A stretch of DNA of 51,371 nucleotides from a virus (IMGVR_UViG_3300029787_000079:1-51371); one strand, 5' to 3'. Shown: positions 27,007 to 34,625, counted from the stretch's first letter. Translations and numbers: made by a program. The notes: generated by a model from the sequence alone, not told the origin.

Positions 27007-28889
27007 TGTTTGAAGCACAGACCGAATGGATAAGTCCTGAGTCATTTCCTGATCTTAAGGATCATAAATATATAGCCATTGACTTAGAGACAAGAGATCC
27101 TAATTTAAAATCAAAAGGATCTGGTGCATTAATAAATGAAGGAGAAATTGTAGGTGTTGCTGTAGCTGTTGAAGGTTGGTCTGGTTATTATTCTTTCGGA
27201 CACAAAGAAGGAAATTTTTTTGATGAAGCTGTAGTAATGCGATGGATAAAAGAAGTATGTGCATTGCCAAATGTAAAATTATTTCACAATGCAATGTATG
27301 ATGTGTGTTGGTTAAGAGCATACGGTGTTAAAATAAATGGCCATATTGTTGACACAATGGTTATGGCATCATTAGTAGATGAGAATAGATTATGGTATTC
27401 ACTTAATAGTTTATCCATAGATTATCTTGGACAAGTAAAAGATGAGACAGCATTAAGAGCAGCAGCTGACAAAGCAGGTATAGATGCAAAATCTGAGATG
27501 TGGAAACTACCTGCAATGTATGTAGGTTCTTATGCAGAGAAAGATGCAGAGCTGACTTTAGCTTTATTTAAAAAACTATCTATTGAAATTAAATCACAAG
27601 ATCTTACAAAAGTATTTGATCTTGAAACACAATTGTTTCCTTGTTTAATTGATATGAAGTTTAAGGGAGTGCGCGTAGACGTTGAAGCAGCTCATAAACT
27701 GAAACAAGAATTAGCGAAACAAGAAGAAATGTTACTCCTAGAAATAAAAAAAGAAACCAACCTAGAACCTCAAATATGGGCTGCAAGAAGCATTGCCAAA
27801 GTTTTTGACAAATTAAATTTACCTTACGCAAGAACTGCAAAATCAAAAGCACCTTCCTTTACTAAAAATTTTCTTCAAGAACATAAGCATCCTATTGTTA
27901 ATAAAATAGCAAAAGCTAGAGAAATTAATAAAGCACATACTACATTTATAGATACGATTATCAAGTATCAACATAGAGGTAGAATACATGCAGATATAAA
28001 TCCTATTAGGGGTGATAGTGGAGGCACAGTAACTGGTAGATTTTCATATTCAAATCCTAACCTTCAACAAATACCAGCGAGAAACAAGCAGCTAGGACCT
28101 ATGATTAGATCATTATTTATACCAGAGAATAATCATAAATGGGGATGCTTTGATTACTCACAGCAAGAACCAAGATTAGTTGTGCATTATGCGGCTACAA
28201 AATTTAAAGGTGATGAAGAAGTTACAGAGATAGTAGAAAGATTTCAAAACAATGAAGTAGACTTTCACCAAACTGTTGCAGATATGGCTAATATATCTAG
28301 AACACAAGCTAAGACAATTAACCTTGGACTGTTCTATGGTATGGGTAAAGCAAAACTACAAGCAGAGTTAGGTTTGTCTACAAAGGATGAAGCAACAAAA
28401 TTATTTAATAAGTATCATGACAGCGTACCATTTGTAAAAGATTTAATGGATGCAATATCTAGAGATGGGTCTGCGTTTGGTTATATAAAAACATTTGGTG
28501 GTAGAAAATGTAGATTTGACAAGTGGGAAATAGCAGAATGGAATAATGGTAAGTTTACTGCACCTATGAGTAAAGCTGATGCAGAGGCAGCATATTTTAA
28601 AAAATATCCTAAAGCTACAAAGGCAAATATAAGAAGAGCTTTTACATACAAAGCACTAAACAAATTAATACAAGGATCTGCTGCAGATATGACTAAACAA
28701 TCAATGTTAGATTTGTATAGAGAGGGCATTGTACCACATATACAAATACATGATGAACTTGATATTTCGGTAGAGTCAAACGATCAAGCTAAAAAAATTA
28801 TTGAGATTATGGAGAATGCTGTTAAATTAAAAATCCCTAATAAAGTAGACTATGAATCAGGAAACAATTGGGGGGAAATAAATGGATAA
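27006..28889 (+). CDS. polA: DNA polymerase I family (PolA, family A), 627 aa
   Basis: Replicative family A polymerase with proofreading. The 3'-5' exonuclease domain (about residues 20-200) has ExoI IAIDLETRD (D26, E28), ExoII FHNAMYDVCWL and ExoIII SYAEKDAELTL. The polymerase domain has motif A CFDYSQQEPR (D383), motif B RTQAKTINLGLFYG (R432, K436) and motif C HDELDIS (D583). No 5'-3' exonuclease domain is present, as in T7-like polymerases. The residue equivalent to E. coli F762 is Leu440, a variant known from environmental phage polymerases. The start overlaps the DUF3310 stop. Confidence 0.95.
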   Translation: MFEAQTEWISPESFPDLKDHKYIAIDLETRDPNLKSKGSGALINEGEIVGVAVAVEGWSGYYSFGHKEGNFFDEAVVMRWIKEVCALPNVKLFHNAMYDVCWLRAYGVKINGHIVDTMVMASLVDENRLWYSLNSLSIDYLGQVKDETALRAAADKAGIDAKSEMWKLPAMYVGSYAEKDAELTLALFKKLSIEIKSQDLTKVFDLETQLFPCLIDMKFKGVRVDVEAAHKLKQELAKQEEMLLLEIKKETNLEPQIWAARSIAKVFDKLNLPYARTAKSKAPSFTKNFLQEHKHPIVNKIAKAREINKAHTTFIDTIIKYQHRGRIHADINPIRGDSGGTVTGRFSYSNPNLQQIPARNKQLGPMIRSLFIPENNHKWGCFDYSQQEPRLVVHYAATKFKGDEEVTEIVERFQNNEVDFHQTVADMANISRTQAKTINLGLFYGMGKAKLQAELGLSTKDEATKLFNKYHDSVPFVKDLMDAISRDGSAFGYIKTFGGRKCRFDKWEIAEWNNGKFTAPMSKADAEAAYFKKYPKATKANIRRAFTYKALNKLIQGSAADMTKQSMLDLYREGIVPHIQIHDELDISVESNDQAKKIIEIMENAVKLKIPNKVDYESGNNWGEING

Positions 28890-28894
28890 TTATT

Positions 28895-29545
28895 ATGGCA
28901 TATTTAAATGCAAACATACCACCAATTTACGCACAAATAAGAAAGGAGTATCTATATGATAACAAAAAACATCATGGAGAAGTTGAAGATTGTATTATCT
29001 TTGGTATTAGCTGTATTACAGGTCGTGCTATTTTATGGCACGCTATTATGGAAAACGGCGCAGTCTTTTATAGGCTCCCAATTACGGCTTTTATTCAACG
29101 TGGTTATGAACCGTCAACTGTTCCACGTAAAAGACTTGATGAATTACAACTTTGGAATTCTTTTAGTTATTACCCTGCTATTACTGATTATGATATTTTA
29201 AGTGGTCAACATGGAAAATATATAGGTAAAGATAAAAAATGGCATCACGGTAACTATCTCTTTACCATTGACTTTGCACATCCAGAGAGTAATATAGTAG
29301 ATACGGAGCATTCCGAAATACCGCACGAACATAAGTGCGCTCACATAATAGCCTTAGATGACGGCAATTATGCAGCACAACCTAACAATCGAATCATATG
29401 GGATTTACCATCTTTCACTGTGAAAGATAATATTCCTGATTGGAAGGTACAAACATCAGAGTGGAACGTAGAGGATTCCGGTAAATGGATAACTGAAGAC
29501 ACCGATAAATTTTTCTACGAAATTGAGGAGAAAAAAAATGATTAA
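28895..29545 (+). CDS. Conserved phage protein, 216 aa (MAYLNANIP family)
   Basis: Function unknown. Soluble, Trp/His/Tyr-rich protein starting MAYLNANIPPIYAQIRKEYL, a beginning remembered from T4-like cyanophage and pelagiphage genomes. Other conserved-looking parts are FGISCITGRAILWHAIMENG, LPITAFI and LWNSFSYYPAIT. The ATG at 28895 is preferred; an in-frame TTG at 28868 would add nine unrelated residues inside the polymerase gene. It lies just after the polymerase and is coupled to the small gene at 29538. A DNA-metabolism or host-takeover role is inferred from position only. Confidence 0.65.
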   Translation: MAYLNANIPPIYAQIRKEYLYDNKKHHGEVEDCIIFGISCITGRAILWHAIMENGAVFYRLPITAFIQRGYEPSTVPRKRLDELQLWNSFSYYPAITDYDILSGQHGKYIGKDKKWHHGNYLFTIDFAHPESNIVDTEHSEIPHEHKCAHIIALDDGNYAAQPNNRIIWDLPSFTVKDNIPDWKVQTSEWNVEDSGKWITEDTDKFFYEIEEKKND

Positions 29546-29627
29546 AAAATGGATTGTAAGACCGGTTAGAAAACAATGGAAAAAATTTCTAGGGTGGCTT
29601 TTTAGTTGGCAAAAAAAAGATGAGTAA
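29538..29627 (+). CDS. Very small basic peptide, 29 aa
   Basis: Short frame beginning 8 nt before the end of the previous gene, with a GAGGAG ribosome site at 29525. The product is basic and Trp-rich (KKWIVRPVRKQWKKFLGWLF) and could be an amphipathic membrane-binding helix. Its stop overlaps the next start. A similarly short basic Trp-containing peptide, VRKWIVKLRMWYADIRG, is encoded at 30454-30573, so the two may be related. Function unknown. Confidence 0.5.
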   Translation: MIKKWIVRPVRKQWKKFLGWLFSWQKKDE

Positions 29628-29790
29628 ATGTCAAAACTGTAAGAACGATTGCCATTGTCAAAATAATTTACAAGAAAATAGTGTGGGTATTTGTAAATGT
29701 AATGATTGTAAATGTAAAAGAACTTATAAAAAACAAAAAGATTATGCAACAGATATATCTTTTGAAAATGAAGTAAAATACGATGGGTAA
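29620..29790 (+). CDS. Metallothionein-like Cys-rich mini-protein, 56 aa
   Basis: Cysteines lie at 4, 7, 11, 13, 25, 27, 30 and 32, with His at 12. They form CQNCKNDCHC, an 11-residue linker, then CKCNDCKC. The second cluster is CxCxxCxC, the same spacing as in bacterial metallothionein SmtA (CACEPCLC). Dense Cys with Lys/Asn spacers, small size and no aromatic core argue for binding Zn, Cu or Cd as thiolate clusters. The C-terminal 24 residues (KRTYKKQKDYATDISFENEV...) have no Cys. The gene overlaps both neighbours (8 nt each) in the envelope/lysis region. An alternative is a compact zinc finger. Metal binding is inferred from the pattern. Confidence 0.65.
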   Translation: MSKCQNCKNDCHCQNNLQENSVGICKCNDCKCKRTYKKQKDYATDISFENEVKYDG

Positions 29791-30454
29791 AAGTATGAAT
29801 TATTATTTTACAGGAATATTAATTATATTAGTTTGTTTATTAACATTTATTAAACCAGCTTACCCTGGATCTACACAAACAAATACATCTGGATCTAACA
29901 CCGCAATTGAAGGTGGTTACACTTCTACTGCAACTACTACATATCAATCTGGATCAAGTTCTAATAGCACTACAAATAGTACAACAAATTCAAATATAAG
30001 ATCAGCACCTCCATCAGCATCTTCACCATCATATAATAGTATGACACAAGATGTTTGCGCTGTAGGTGGATCACTTGGAGTACAGACGTTTGGACTAGGA
30101 ATTAGTGGCGGGAAACATTTTATAGATAAAAATTGTGAAAGATTAAAACTAGCTAGAATACTTAATGATTTTGGTATGAAAGTCGCAGCTGTTGCAATAC
30201 TTTGTCAAGACGAAAGAGTGTTTGAATCAATGATACAAGCAGGAACACCATGTCCAATTGATGGTAAAATAGGTAAAGAAGCACAAAAACTTTGGTCTAA
30301 GTATGATAACGAAAGACCTGACTATGACATATACGTTAAACGTATGAAAGCTAGAGAAAGAAAAGAAAAAAAATTAGAGAGAGAAGCAGCTCTGAGAGAA
30401 AAGAAAAAACTAGAATCAAAAATTAAAATAGAAAAATTAAATCCGGATAGATAA
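29783..30454 (+). CDS. Secreted/anchored hypothetical protein, 223 aa
   Basis: Function unknown. N-terminal signal or anchor, residues 5-24 (MNYYFTGILIILVCLLTFIK), cleavage likely after AYPG, so it is exported. A Ser/Thr/Asn-rich linker (about residues 30-80) leads to a small domain with four Cys (DVCAVGG, KNCERLKL, ILCQDERV, TPCPIDG) that could make disulfides in the periplasm. Residues about 185-223 are a very charged helix (RMKARERKEKKLEREAALRE). The ATG at 29795 is an alternative start. It belongs to a run of envelope genes preceding the endolysin. Confidence 0.55.
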   Translation: MGKSMNYYFTGILIILVCLLTFIKPAYPGSTQTNTSGSNTAIEGGYTSTATTTYQSGSSSNSTTNSTTNSNIRSAPPSASSPSYNSMTQDVCAVGGSLGVQTFGLGISGGKHFIDKNCERLKLARILNDFGMKVAAVAILCQDERVFESMIQAGTPCPIDGKIGKEAQKLWSKYDNERPDYDIYVKRMKARERKEKKLEREAALREKKKLESKIKIEKLNPDR

Positions 30455-30573
30455 TGCCAAAACCAGTGAGAAAATGGATAGTAAAATTAAGAATGTGGTA
30501 TGCAGACATAAGAGGTCATCATGGTAAACGATGGAACTATGAGCCGTCTAAACATTATATGAGGAAAAAATGA
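30454..30573 (+). CDS. Small basic peptide, 39 aa
   Basis: Short frame whose ATG overlaps the upstream stop (TAATG) and whose stop overlaps the next ATG (ATGA). It encodes KPVRKWIVKLRMWYADIRGHH followed by GKRWNYEPSKHYMRKK, strongly basic and Trp-rich. The perfect coupling on both sides supports translation. It resembles the 29-aa peptide at 29538-29627 in its RxWIVxLR/RPVRKQW pattern. Membrane or nucleic-acid association is possible. Confidence 0.5.
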   Translation: MPKPVRKWIVKLRMWYADIRGHHGKRWNYEPSKHYMRKK

Positions 30574-30968
30574 CTAAACCATTAAAAATATCAGAACAAG
30601 CTGCCGTGCAAATGCCAATGAAAACGGTAGCCTCTTTGATTATGATGGTTGCAATTGGGACCTGGGCTTACTTTGGATTGCACGAAACTCTTAATCAACA
30701 CTCAACAAAAATAGAGTTAATGCAAAAAGATTTAGAACAAAACTCTGAGTTTAGAATTAAATATCCAAGAGGTGAATTAGGTCAGTCATCTGGGGAGGCG
30801 GAGCTTTTCATGTTAGTGGAACATATGGCAGGATTAATAGAGTCTATGGATGAAGAACTTAAGGGTATGAGAAATAATAAAATTAATATAGATTTTTTAA
30901 AAGAACAAGTATCTAAGTTACAGGTTGATGTAGAGAAATTAATTAGAAATGGTAATGGAGAACATTAA
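30570..30968 (+). CDS. Single-span membrane protein with coiled coil, 132 aa
   Basis: Residues about 18-38 (MKTVASLIMMVAIGTWAYFG) form one membrane segment, followed by a helical extramembrane region with heptad-like patterns (LNQHSTKIELMQKDLEQNSE and FLKEQVSKLQVDVEKLIRNG). The layout resembles phage spanin or holin accessory proteins but no lipobox partner is seen directly beside it. It is conserved in position with other lysis-region genes. Coupled to neighbours by ATGA and TAATG. Confidence 0.55.
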   Translation: MTKPLKISEQAAVQMPMKTVASLIMMVAIGTWAYFGLHETLNQHSTKIELMQKDLEQNSEFRIKYPRGELGQSSGEAELFMLVEHMAGLIESMDEELKGMRNNKINIDFLKEQVSKLQVDVEKLIRNGNGEH

Positions 30969-31183
30969 TGATAGAAATGGTTTTTGCACTCTTGCTCTTA
31001 CAAGACCACAAAATTGTAGAGCATCGTTATCACAAGTCGTTATCAAATTGTCTTAAGGCAAAACGTTATGCTATGAAAGACAAAAGCACTAAAGATAGAG
31101 TTGTATATAAATGTATTCAATCTAAAGCTAACATTGAAGTATATATGGGAGAAAAGAAAATTGTTTCTTTAATATTAGAATGA
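30968..31183 (+). CDS. Small exported hypothetical protein, 71 aa
   Basis: A short hydrophobic N-terminus, MIEMVFALLLLQ, is followed by a Cys-containing domain (SLSNCLKAKRYAMKDKSTKD, YKCIQSKANIEVYMGEKK). The two Cys may form a disulfide in the periplasm. Its plan, hydrophobic leader plus 'C.....A........C', matches small phage proteins at 34691-34909 and 34910-35128 in this window, so the three may form one loose family. The start overlaps the upstream stop. Confidence 0.5.
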   Translation: MIEMVFALLLLQDHKIVEHRYHKSLSNCLKAKRYAMKDKSTKDRVVYKCIQSKANIEVYMGEKKIVSLILE

Positions 31184-31293
31184 TTTGGATATTAGCAATG
31201 ATAATAGGAGTAGCATATGCGGTTAATCGTATTAACAATTTTGCTGACAGCGTTAACCCTTACGACTTCAGCAGAAGAAATCACAACAAATAA
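31180..31293 (+). CDS. Possible nested small membrane protein, 37 aa
   Basis: ATGA overlap with the previous gene, then 37 codons reading MIWILAMIIGVAYAVNRINN FADSVNPYDFSRR in two parts, with an N-terminal membrane segment. It covers the 33-nt gap and runs for 77 nt in a different frame inside the next gene. The coupling and the membrane segment favour a real gene; its nested location and short length leave doubt. Confidence 0.3.
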   Translation: MIWILAMIIGVAYAVNRINNFADSVNPYDFSRRNHNK

Positions 31294-33100
31294 TTTACTT
31301 CCAAATGCAGGTGACGGCGTAGACTGGGGCTCTAATGCTACAGATCAAATTAATCCTGGTGGTTCTGGCACTGTTTACAATGGTAACACATTAAATGGTT
31401 TTGATGTAACTTGCCCTGCATCTCAATCTAGTTGTGGTTATAAATTTAGTGTAGGTGGTGATTTTGAAGTTACTGGCACAGCAACATTATCTGTTGATGA
31501 CATTGCACTAACAAATAATAATAGAACACAAGAAATGTTAGACAATGGTATAACTTTAAATAGTTATATTGATGTTGCAAACTGTGATAGTCAACCAGGA
31601 AACTGTGAAGGTAAATCGGGAAATGCAGATTCACACACAGTTACAATACAATTAAAAGATTCATTAGGTACAGTTTTATCTACAACCACACAAACAAGAA
31701 CAGACATTGATGGTTTTCAAGGAAACTGTAATGGTTATCCAACATCAAACTCTGGCGGACAGACTGCAGATTGTGGACAATATAATGATCAAGTAATTTA
31801 TAATGGTCATGGATCAAATAAAGTAGATTGGTCCTGGAGTGGCACAGATAATAACTCAGGGTCAGCTGTTAAAGGGGGTCCTAATTTATTGGGTGCAGCT
31901 CTTACGATGACTTACGATGATACTATATTAGATACTAACACTTCAACAGCTTTAGGTGATGTCCAAGATACCTTAGGTGATTTACAAGAAGAGGTATTTG
32001 ATGATGTGCAAGAATTTTTTTTAGAAGAAAAAACTTTTACATTTGACGAAGAGCCTCAATTTGAAATGGAAATGCCAATGGAAATGGAGATGAACACGCT
32101 TCAATTTGCAGAAGAGTTTATACAAGAATTTTTTATGGAAATAGACCAAGAGTTTATGATGGAACCCGAAGGTATGGAACTTGAAGATGGACCCATAGTT
32201 ATGTTTGCTGACGATGTTATGATGGAGGAGGTGTACGAAGAGTCTAATGAAATTGTTGCAACTTTTCTACCTATGATGCCAGATAACGAGGAAGCTTTTA
32301 CAACAGAAGAAGCTTTTGTGGATGATGAACCACCCCCTATGTTTATGCAGCCCAATGAAGAACCAGAATCTTTTGCTAATGATACATTTGAACAAGAAGA
32401 AATGATGGAAGATGAGCCACCAATGATGACAGAGTCTTTTCCACAAGAAGAAATGATGGAAGAAAAACCAGCTATGATGACAGAATCTTTTCCACAAGAA
32501 GAGGAAATGATGGAAGAAGAAATGATGGAAGAAGATATGTTAGAAGAACCAACAGAAATGGCTGAAGAAGAAATAATAGAAGAAGAGCCAACAGAAATGG
32601 CTGAAGAAGAATCTGTTGAGGAAAAACCTACAAAAATGGTACAAGCAAATGATGAAAAGAAAAAAGAAACAATTAAAGAAAAGAAACCTACTAGCGAAAC
32701 TACTAAAAAGTCCTCTGTTCAAACCAAAAAAATTGCCGAACAAAAAGCAATACAACAGAAAAAAGCTCTTGTTAAAAATCTTGCAAGAGTAATGGAAAAA
32801 GTTGATAATGATATAAAAAATATATCAAAAAATCTACAAATAAAAAATATAATTAAAATGCAAGCTATGACAACAGATCAGGTATCTTTAAATCAATATG
32901 CAAATACACAGTTTTATAAGCCAAAAGACATATATTTAGATCAATTAAACCTCATAGATAACAGGTTAATTTATGCAGATAAGAGTCTTGCAACGTATAT
33001 TCAAAATGATAAGATAGAAATTAAAGCAAAAAAACTTCAAGAGATTAAATTAAAAAAACAACAAATCTTATTGGAGTTGGAGGCACTAAAAAATGGGTAA
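31217..33100 (+). CDS. Large secreted Glu/Met-rich protein, 627 aa
   Basis: Exported protein with signal peptide residues 1-19 (MRLIVLTILLTALTLTTSA/EE). Residues 20-240 form a beta-rich domain with six or more Cys (VTCPASQSSCGYKF, VANCDSQPGNCEGKSG, GNCNGYPTSNSG) and a 'DWGSNATDQINPGGSG' lectin-like start. Residues about 265-480 are an extraordinary acidic, Met-rich repeat region (EEMMEEE, MMTESFPQEEMMEE, EEPTEMAEEE). Residues 480-627 are Lys-rich and coiled-coil. Genes of this kind sit upstream of the lysis genes in marine phages, by recollection. It may act in the periplasm or on the virion surface. Function unknown. Confidence 0.6.
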   Translation: MRLIVLTILLTALTLTTSAEEITTNNLLPNAGDGVDWGSNATDQINPGGSGTVYNGNTLNGFDVTCPASQSSCGYKFSVGGDFEVTGTATLSVDDIALTNNNRTQEMLDNGITLNSYIDVANCDSQPGNCEGKSGNADSHTVTIQLKDSLGTVLSTTTQTRTDIDGFQGNCNGYPTSNSGGQTADCGQYNDQVIYNGHGSNKVDWSWSGTDNNSGSAVKGGPNLLGAALTMTYDDTILDTNTSTALGDVQDTLGDLQEEVFDDVQEFFLEEKTFTFDEEPQFEMEMPMEMEMNTLQFAEEFIQEFFMEIDQEFMMEPEGMELEDGPIVMFADDVMMEEVYEESNEIVATFLPMMPDNEEAFTTEEAFVDDEPPPMFMQPNEEPESFANDTFEQEEMMEDEPPMMTESFPQEEMMEEKPAMMTESFPQEEEMMEEEMMEEDMLEEPTEMAEEEIIEEEPTEMAEEESVEEKPTKMVQANDEKKKETIKEKKPTSETTKKSSVQTKKIAEQKAIQQKKALVKNLARVMEKVDNDIKNISKNLQIKNIIKMQAMTTDQVSLNQYANTQFYKPKDIYLDQLNLIDNRLIYADKSLATYIQNDKIEIKAKKLQEIKLKKQQILLELEALKNG

Positions 33101-33383
33101 ACTTAAAGATCAACTCGCAGGAATAGCTGCTTTAATTGCAGCGGTTGTTGCAATAGGTGGTGGTTTTACAAAATACGGTGAGATTACTACTAGACTTAAT
33201 GAAATTGAAAGTAGATCATCTATAGACTATTCTGCACAGATAGCTGTGTTAGAAGAAAAGGTTGAAGCACTAAGCACTGAACATGGTCATACTAAAATTT
33301 TAGTTAATGAAAAAGAAATTGAATTATTAAAAGTTCAAATAGAAGAATTAAAAACATCTACATCTAATCCATTAGCAAACTAA
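33093..33383 (+). CDS. Membrane-anchored coiled-coil protein, possible holin/spanin
   Basis: 96 aa. The membrane segment is residues about 8-26 (LAGIAALIAAVVAIGGGFTK). It is followed by a continuous coiled coil (TTRLNEIESRSSIDYSAQIA, VLEEKVEALSTEH, EKEIELLKVQIEELKTS). It lies directly before the endolysin and overlaps the previous gene by 8 nt. This is the place and shape of a holin or i-spanin, but the family is not certain. Confidence 0.55.
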   Translation: MGKLKDQLAGIAALIAAVVAIGGGFTKYGEITTRLNEIESRSSIDYSAQIAVLEEKVEALSTEHGHTKILVNEKEIELLKVQIEELKTSTSNPLAN

Positions 33384-33384
33384 A

Positions 33385-33870
33385 ATGCAGCTCAGTAAAC
33401 ACTTTACTTTAAAAGAGATGACTAAGTCGATGACCGCTCAACGTAGGGGAATCGATAACACACCAGGGTCAGGTGAAATTAAAGCTTTAGGTGATCTTTG
33501 TTATGAGGTTCTTGAACCTTTACGTGCGCACTTTGACAAACCTGTGACTATCACTAGCGGCTATCGTAGTGAAGCGTTATGTGAAGCAATAGGATCGAAA
33601 AAAACTTCGCAGCATGCGAAGGGCCAGGCGGTCGACCTAGAAATTTTTGGCGTGCCAAATATTCAGACAGCTTACTGGCTACAAAATAACGTTGATTTTG
33701 ACCAGCTCATCATGGAGTACTACGACAAGGATGATCCTGCAGGCGGATGGGTCCACATAAGTTATCACGAATCAGATTCAAATAGAAAACAAGTTCTTAC
33801 TTTTGATGGTAAAAAATACACTGAAGGTCTTCCAGATATGGAATGGAAGGGTGGAAAAGTTGTCGGATAA
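33385..33870 (+). CDS. Endolysin, M15-type D-Ala-D-Ala carboxypeptidase-like, 161 aa
   Basis: Zinc peptidase that cleaves peptidoglycan cross-links for lysis. Conserved residues: ITSGYRSEALCEAIGS, SQHAKGQAVDLEIFG (zinc ligands H and D in SxHxxGxAxD) and GGWVHISYH (third ligand H). This is the peptidase M15 (PF08291-type) pattern; length is typical. No signal peptide, so it needs a holin or spanin partner, possibly 33093-33383. GC content is visibly higher in the middle of the gene (33500-33770) than in its neighbours. Confidence 0.9.
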   Translation: MQLSKHFTLKEMTKSMTAQRRGIDNTPGSGEIKALGDLCYEVLEPLRAHFDKPVTITSGYRSEALCEAIGSKKTSQHAKGQAVDLEIFGVPNIQTAYWLQNNVDFDQLIMEYYDKDDPAGGWVHISYHESDSNRKQVLTFDGKKYTEGLPDMEWKGGKVVG

Positions 33871-34093
33871 AACTAAATCAATGTTACACCTATCTTTAAA
33901 ATCCATAGATACAGTGGTTGGACATTGTGAAAATTGTGAAGAAGACTCAGTTCTAGTATCAGTTGTAACAGATTATTATAGATGTACAAACTGTGGTAAT
34001 GATACTAGACAACACGTAAATGGAAGTATTAGATATCTAAAACTATCTGAAAATGACAAAGAATGGCTAAGAAAAAATCCCTCTTCGGAGTAA
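33860..34093 (+). CDS. Small C4 zinc-ribbon protein, 77 aa
   Basis: CENCEEDSVLVSVVTDYYRC TNCGND in two parts: two CxxC pairs 15 residues apart, a likely zinc ribbon, preceded by LSLKSIDTVVGH and followed by DTRQHVNGSIRYLKLSENDK. The family is remembered from cyanophages and pelagiphages; function unknown. The start is ambiguous: TTG at 33860 has GGGTGG upstream, whereas ATG 33881 has no ribosome site. TTG is preferred and overlaps the endolysin stop by 11 nt. Confidence 0.65.
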   Translation: MSDKTKSMLHLSLKSIDTVVGHCENCEEDSVLVSVVTDYYRCTNCGNDTRQHVNGSIRYLKLSENDKEWLRKNPSSE

Positions 34094-34203
34094 ATACATA
34101 TAAACACGAAAAACCTCGTAAACGCCCTGGAAGGCATAGTAAAAGCCCAAACAAATCTACAAAAAGAACAAAAAAAAGAAAATATCGTGGTCAAGGTCGT
34201 TGA
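34063..34203 (+). CDS. Small very basic protein, 46 aa (RPGRHxKSxNKS family)
   Basis: MAKKKSLFGVNTYKHEKPRK then RPGRHSKSPNKSTKRTKKRK and YRGQGR. Nearly half Lys/Arg, resembling ribosomal-protein-like or nucleic-acid-binding peptides. The pattern RPGRH.K..NK......YRGQGR is remembered as conserved in T4-like cyanophages and pelagiphages. It overlaps the upstream zinc-ribbon gene by 31 nt in another frame. Its TGA overlaps the TTGACA of the following promoter. Confidence 0.7.
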   Translation: MAKKKSLFGVNTYKHEKPRKRPGRHSKSPNKSTKRTKKRKYRGQGR

Positions 34204-34228
34204 CAAATTTGATATAATATCCTATAGT
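34200..34228 (+). promoter_or_regulatory. Sigma-70-type promoter overlapping TATAATATCCTATA element
   Basis: TTGACA (34200-34205), exact 17-nt spacer, TATAGT (34223-34228). The spacer and -10 contain TATAATATCCTATA (34213-34226), the reverse complement of the element TATAGGATATTATA found at minus-strand promoters at 43.6-45 kb. The next gene starts 60 nt downstream. This is the best plus-strand promoter in the window and probably drives the 34.3-34.9 kb small-gene operon. Confidence 0.7.
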
Positions 34229-34233
34229 AATTT

Positions 34234-34251
34234 GGTTCCTGGGTATGAACC
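34234..34251 (+). promoter_or_regulatory. Leader hairpin
   Basis: GGTTC (34234-34238) pairs with GAACC (34247-34251) across an 8-nt loop, just after the inferred transcription start and about 40 nt ahead of the 34289 start codon. It may stabilise the leader mRNA. It is too short to be a convincing terminator. Confidence 0.4.
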
Positions 34252-34288
34252 TTTGTAATAACTGCCCATAACAGTGTGAAAGGTATAA

Positions 34289-34444
34289 ATGAATAAAATA
34301 AATAAAATGGTTGAGACAACTGACATTTACAGCAGGTTATTAGAAATATCAGATATGAAAATTTATCTTTTAAAAAAAGAGGTAGAGTTAAAAGATAAAT
34401 TAGAAAAACTGAAAGCTGAAAAAAATGAAAACAGTAACAATTAA
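34289..34444 (+). CDS. Small coiled-coil protein, 51 aa
   Basis: Not recognised. MNKINKMVETTDIYSRLLEI then a helical Lys/Glu stretch (KKEVELKDKLEKLKAEKNEN). First gene after the promoter at 34200. It overlaps the next gene by 20 nt. A weak GAAAGGT ribosome site lies upstream. Soluble, probably helical; function unknown. Confidence 0.55.
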   Translation: MNKINKMVETTDIYSRLLEISDMKIYLLKKEVELKDKLEKLKAEKNENSNN

Positions 34445-34625
34445 TGTAGAAAATATATCACAAGGTCAATGGAATACTTTTTTATTGGAATTGAATTTAA
34501 TGAAAAAAGCATGGCGACCTTACGGTGTGGCTGTTGAATTAAAAGCTCATAGTATCAACCGTGTGATTGAACAAGGGACATCAAATGGAGAAACTCTTAA
34601 AAAAAATAGACGAGGCGGCAAATAA
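34425..34625 (+). CDS. Conserved small phage protein, 66 aa
   Basis: MKTVTINVENISQGQWNTFL followed by LELNLMKKAWRPYGVAVELK. The core 'VEN...QW..F..ELNLMKKAW.PYGV.V' is remembered as conserved in pelagiphages and cyanophages. Short alpha/beta protein, no Cys. It overlaps both neighbours in other frames. Function unknown; early-region location suggests host interaction. Confidence 0.65.
   Translation: MKTVTINVENISQGQWNTFLLELNLMKKAWRPYGVAVELKAHSINRVIEQGTSNGETLKKNRRGGK

Noticed and set aside
28868-28894. TTG start extending the 28895 gene into the polymerase gene
   Set aside because: It adds nine residues unlike the MAYLNANIP start remembered from homologues, and there is no suitably placed ribosome site.
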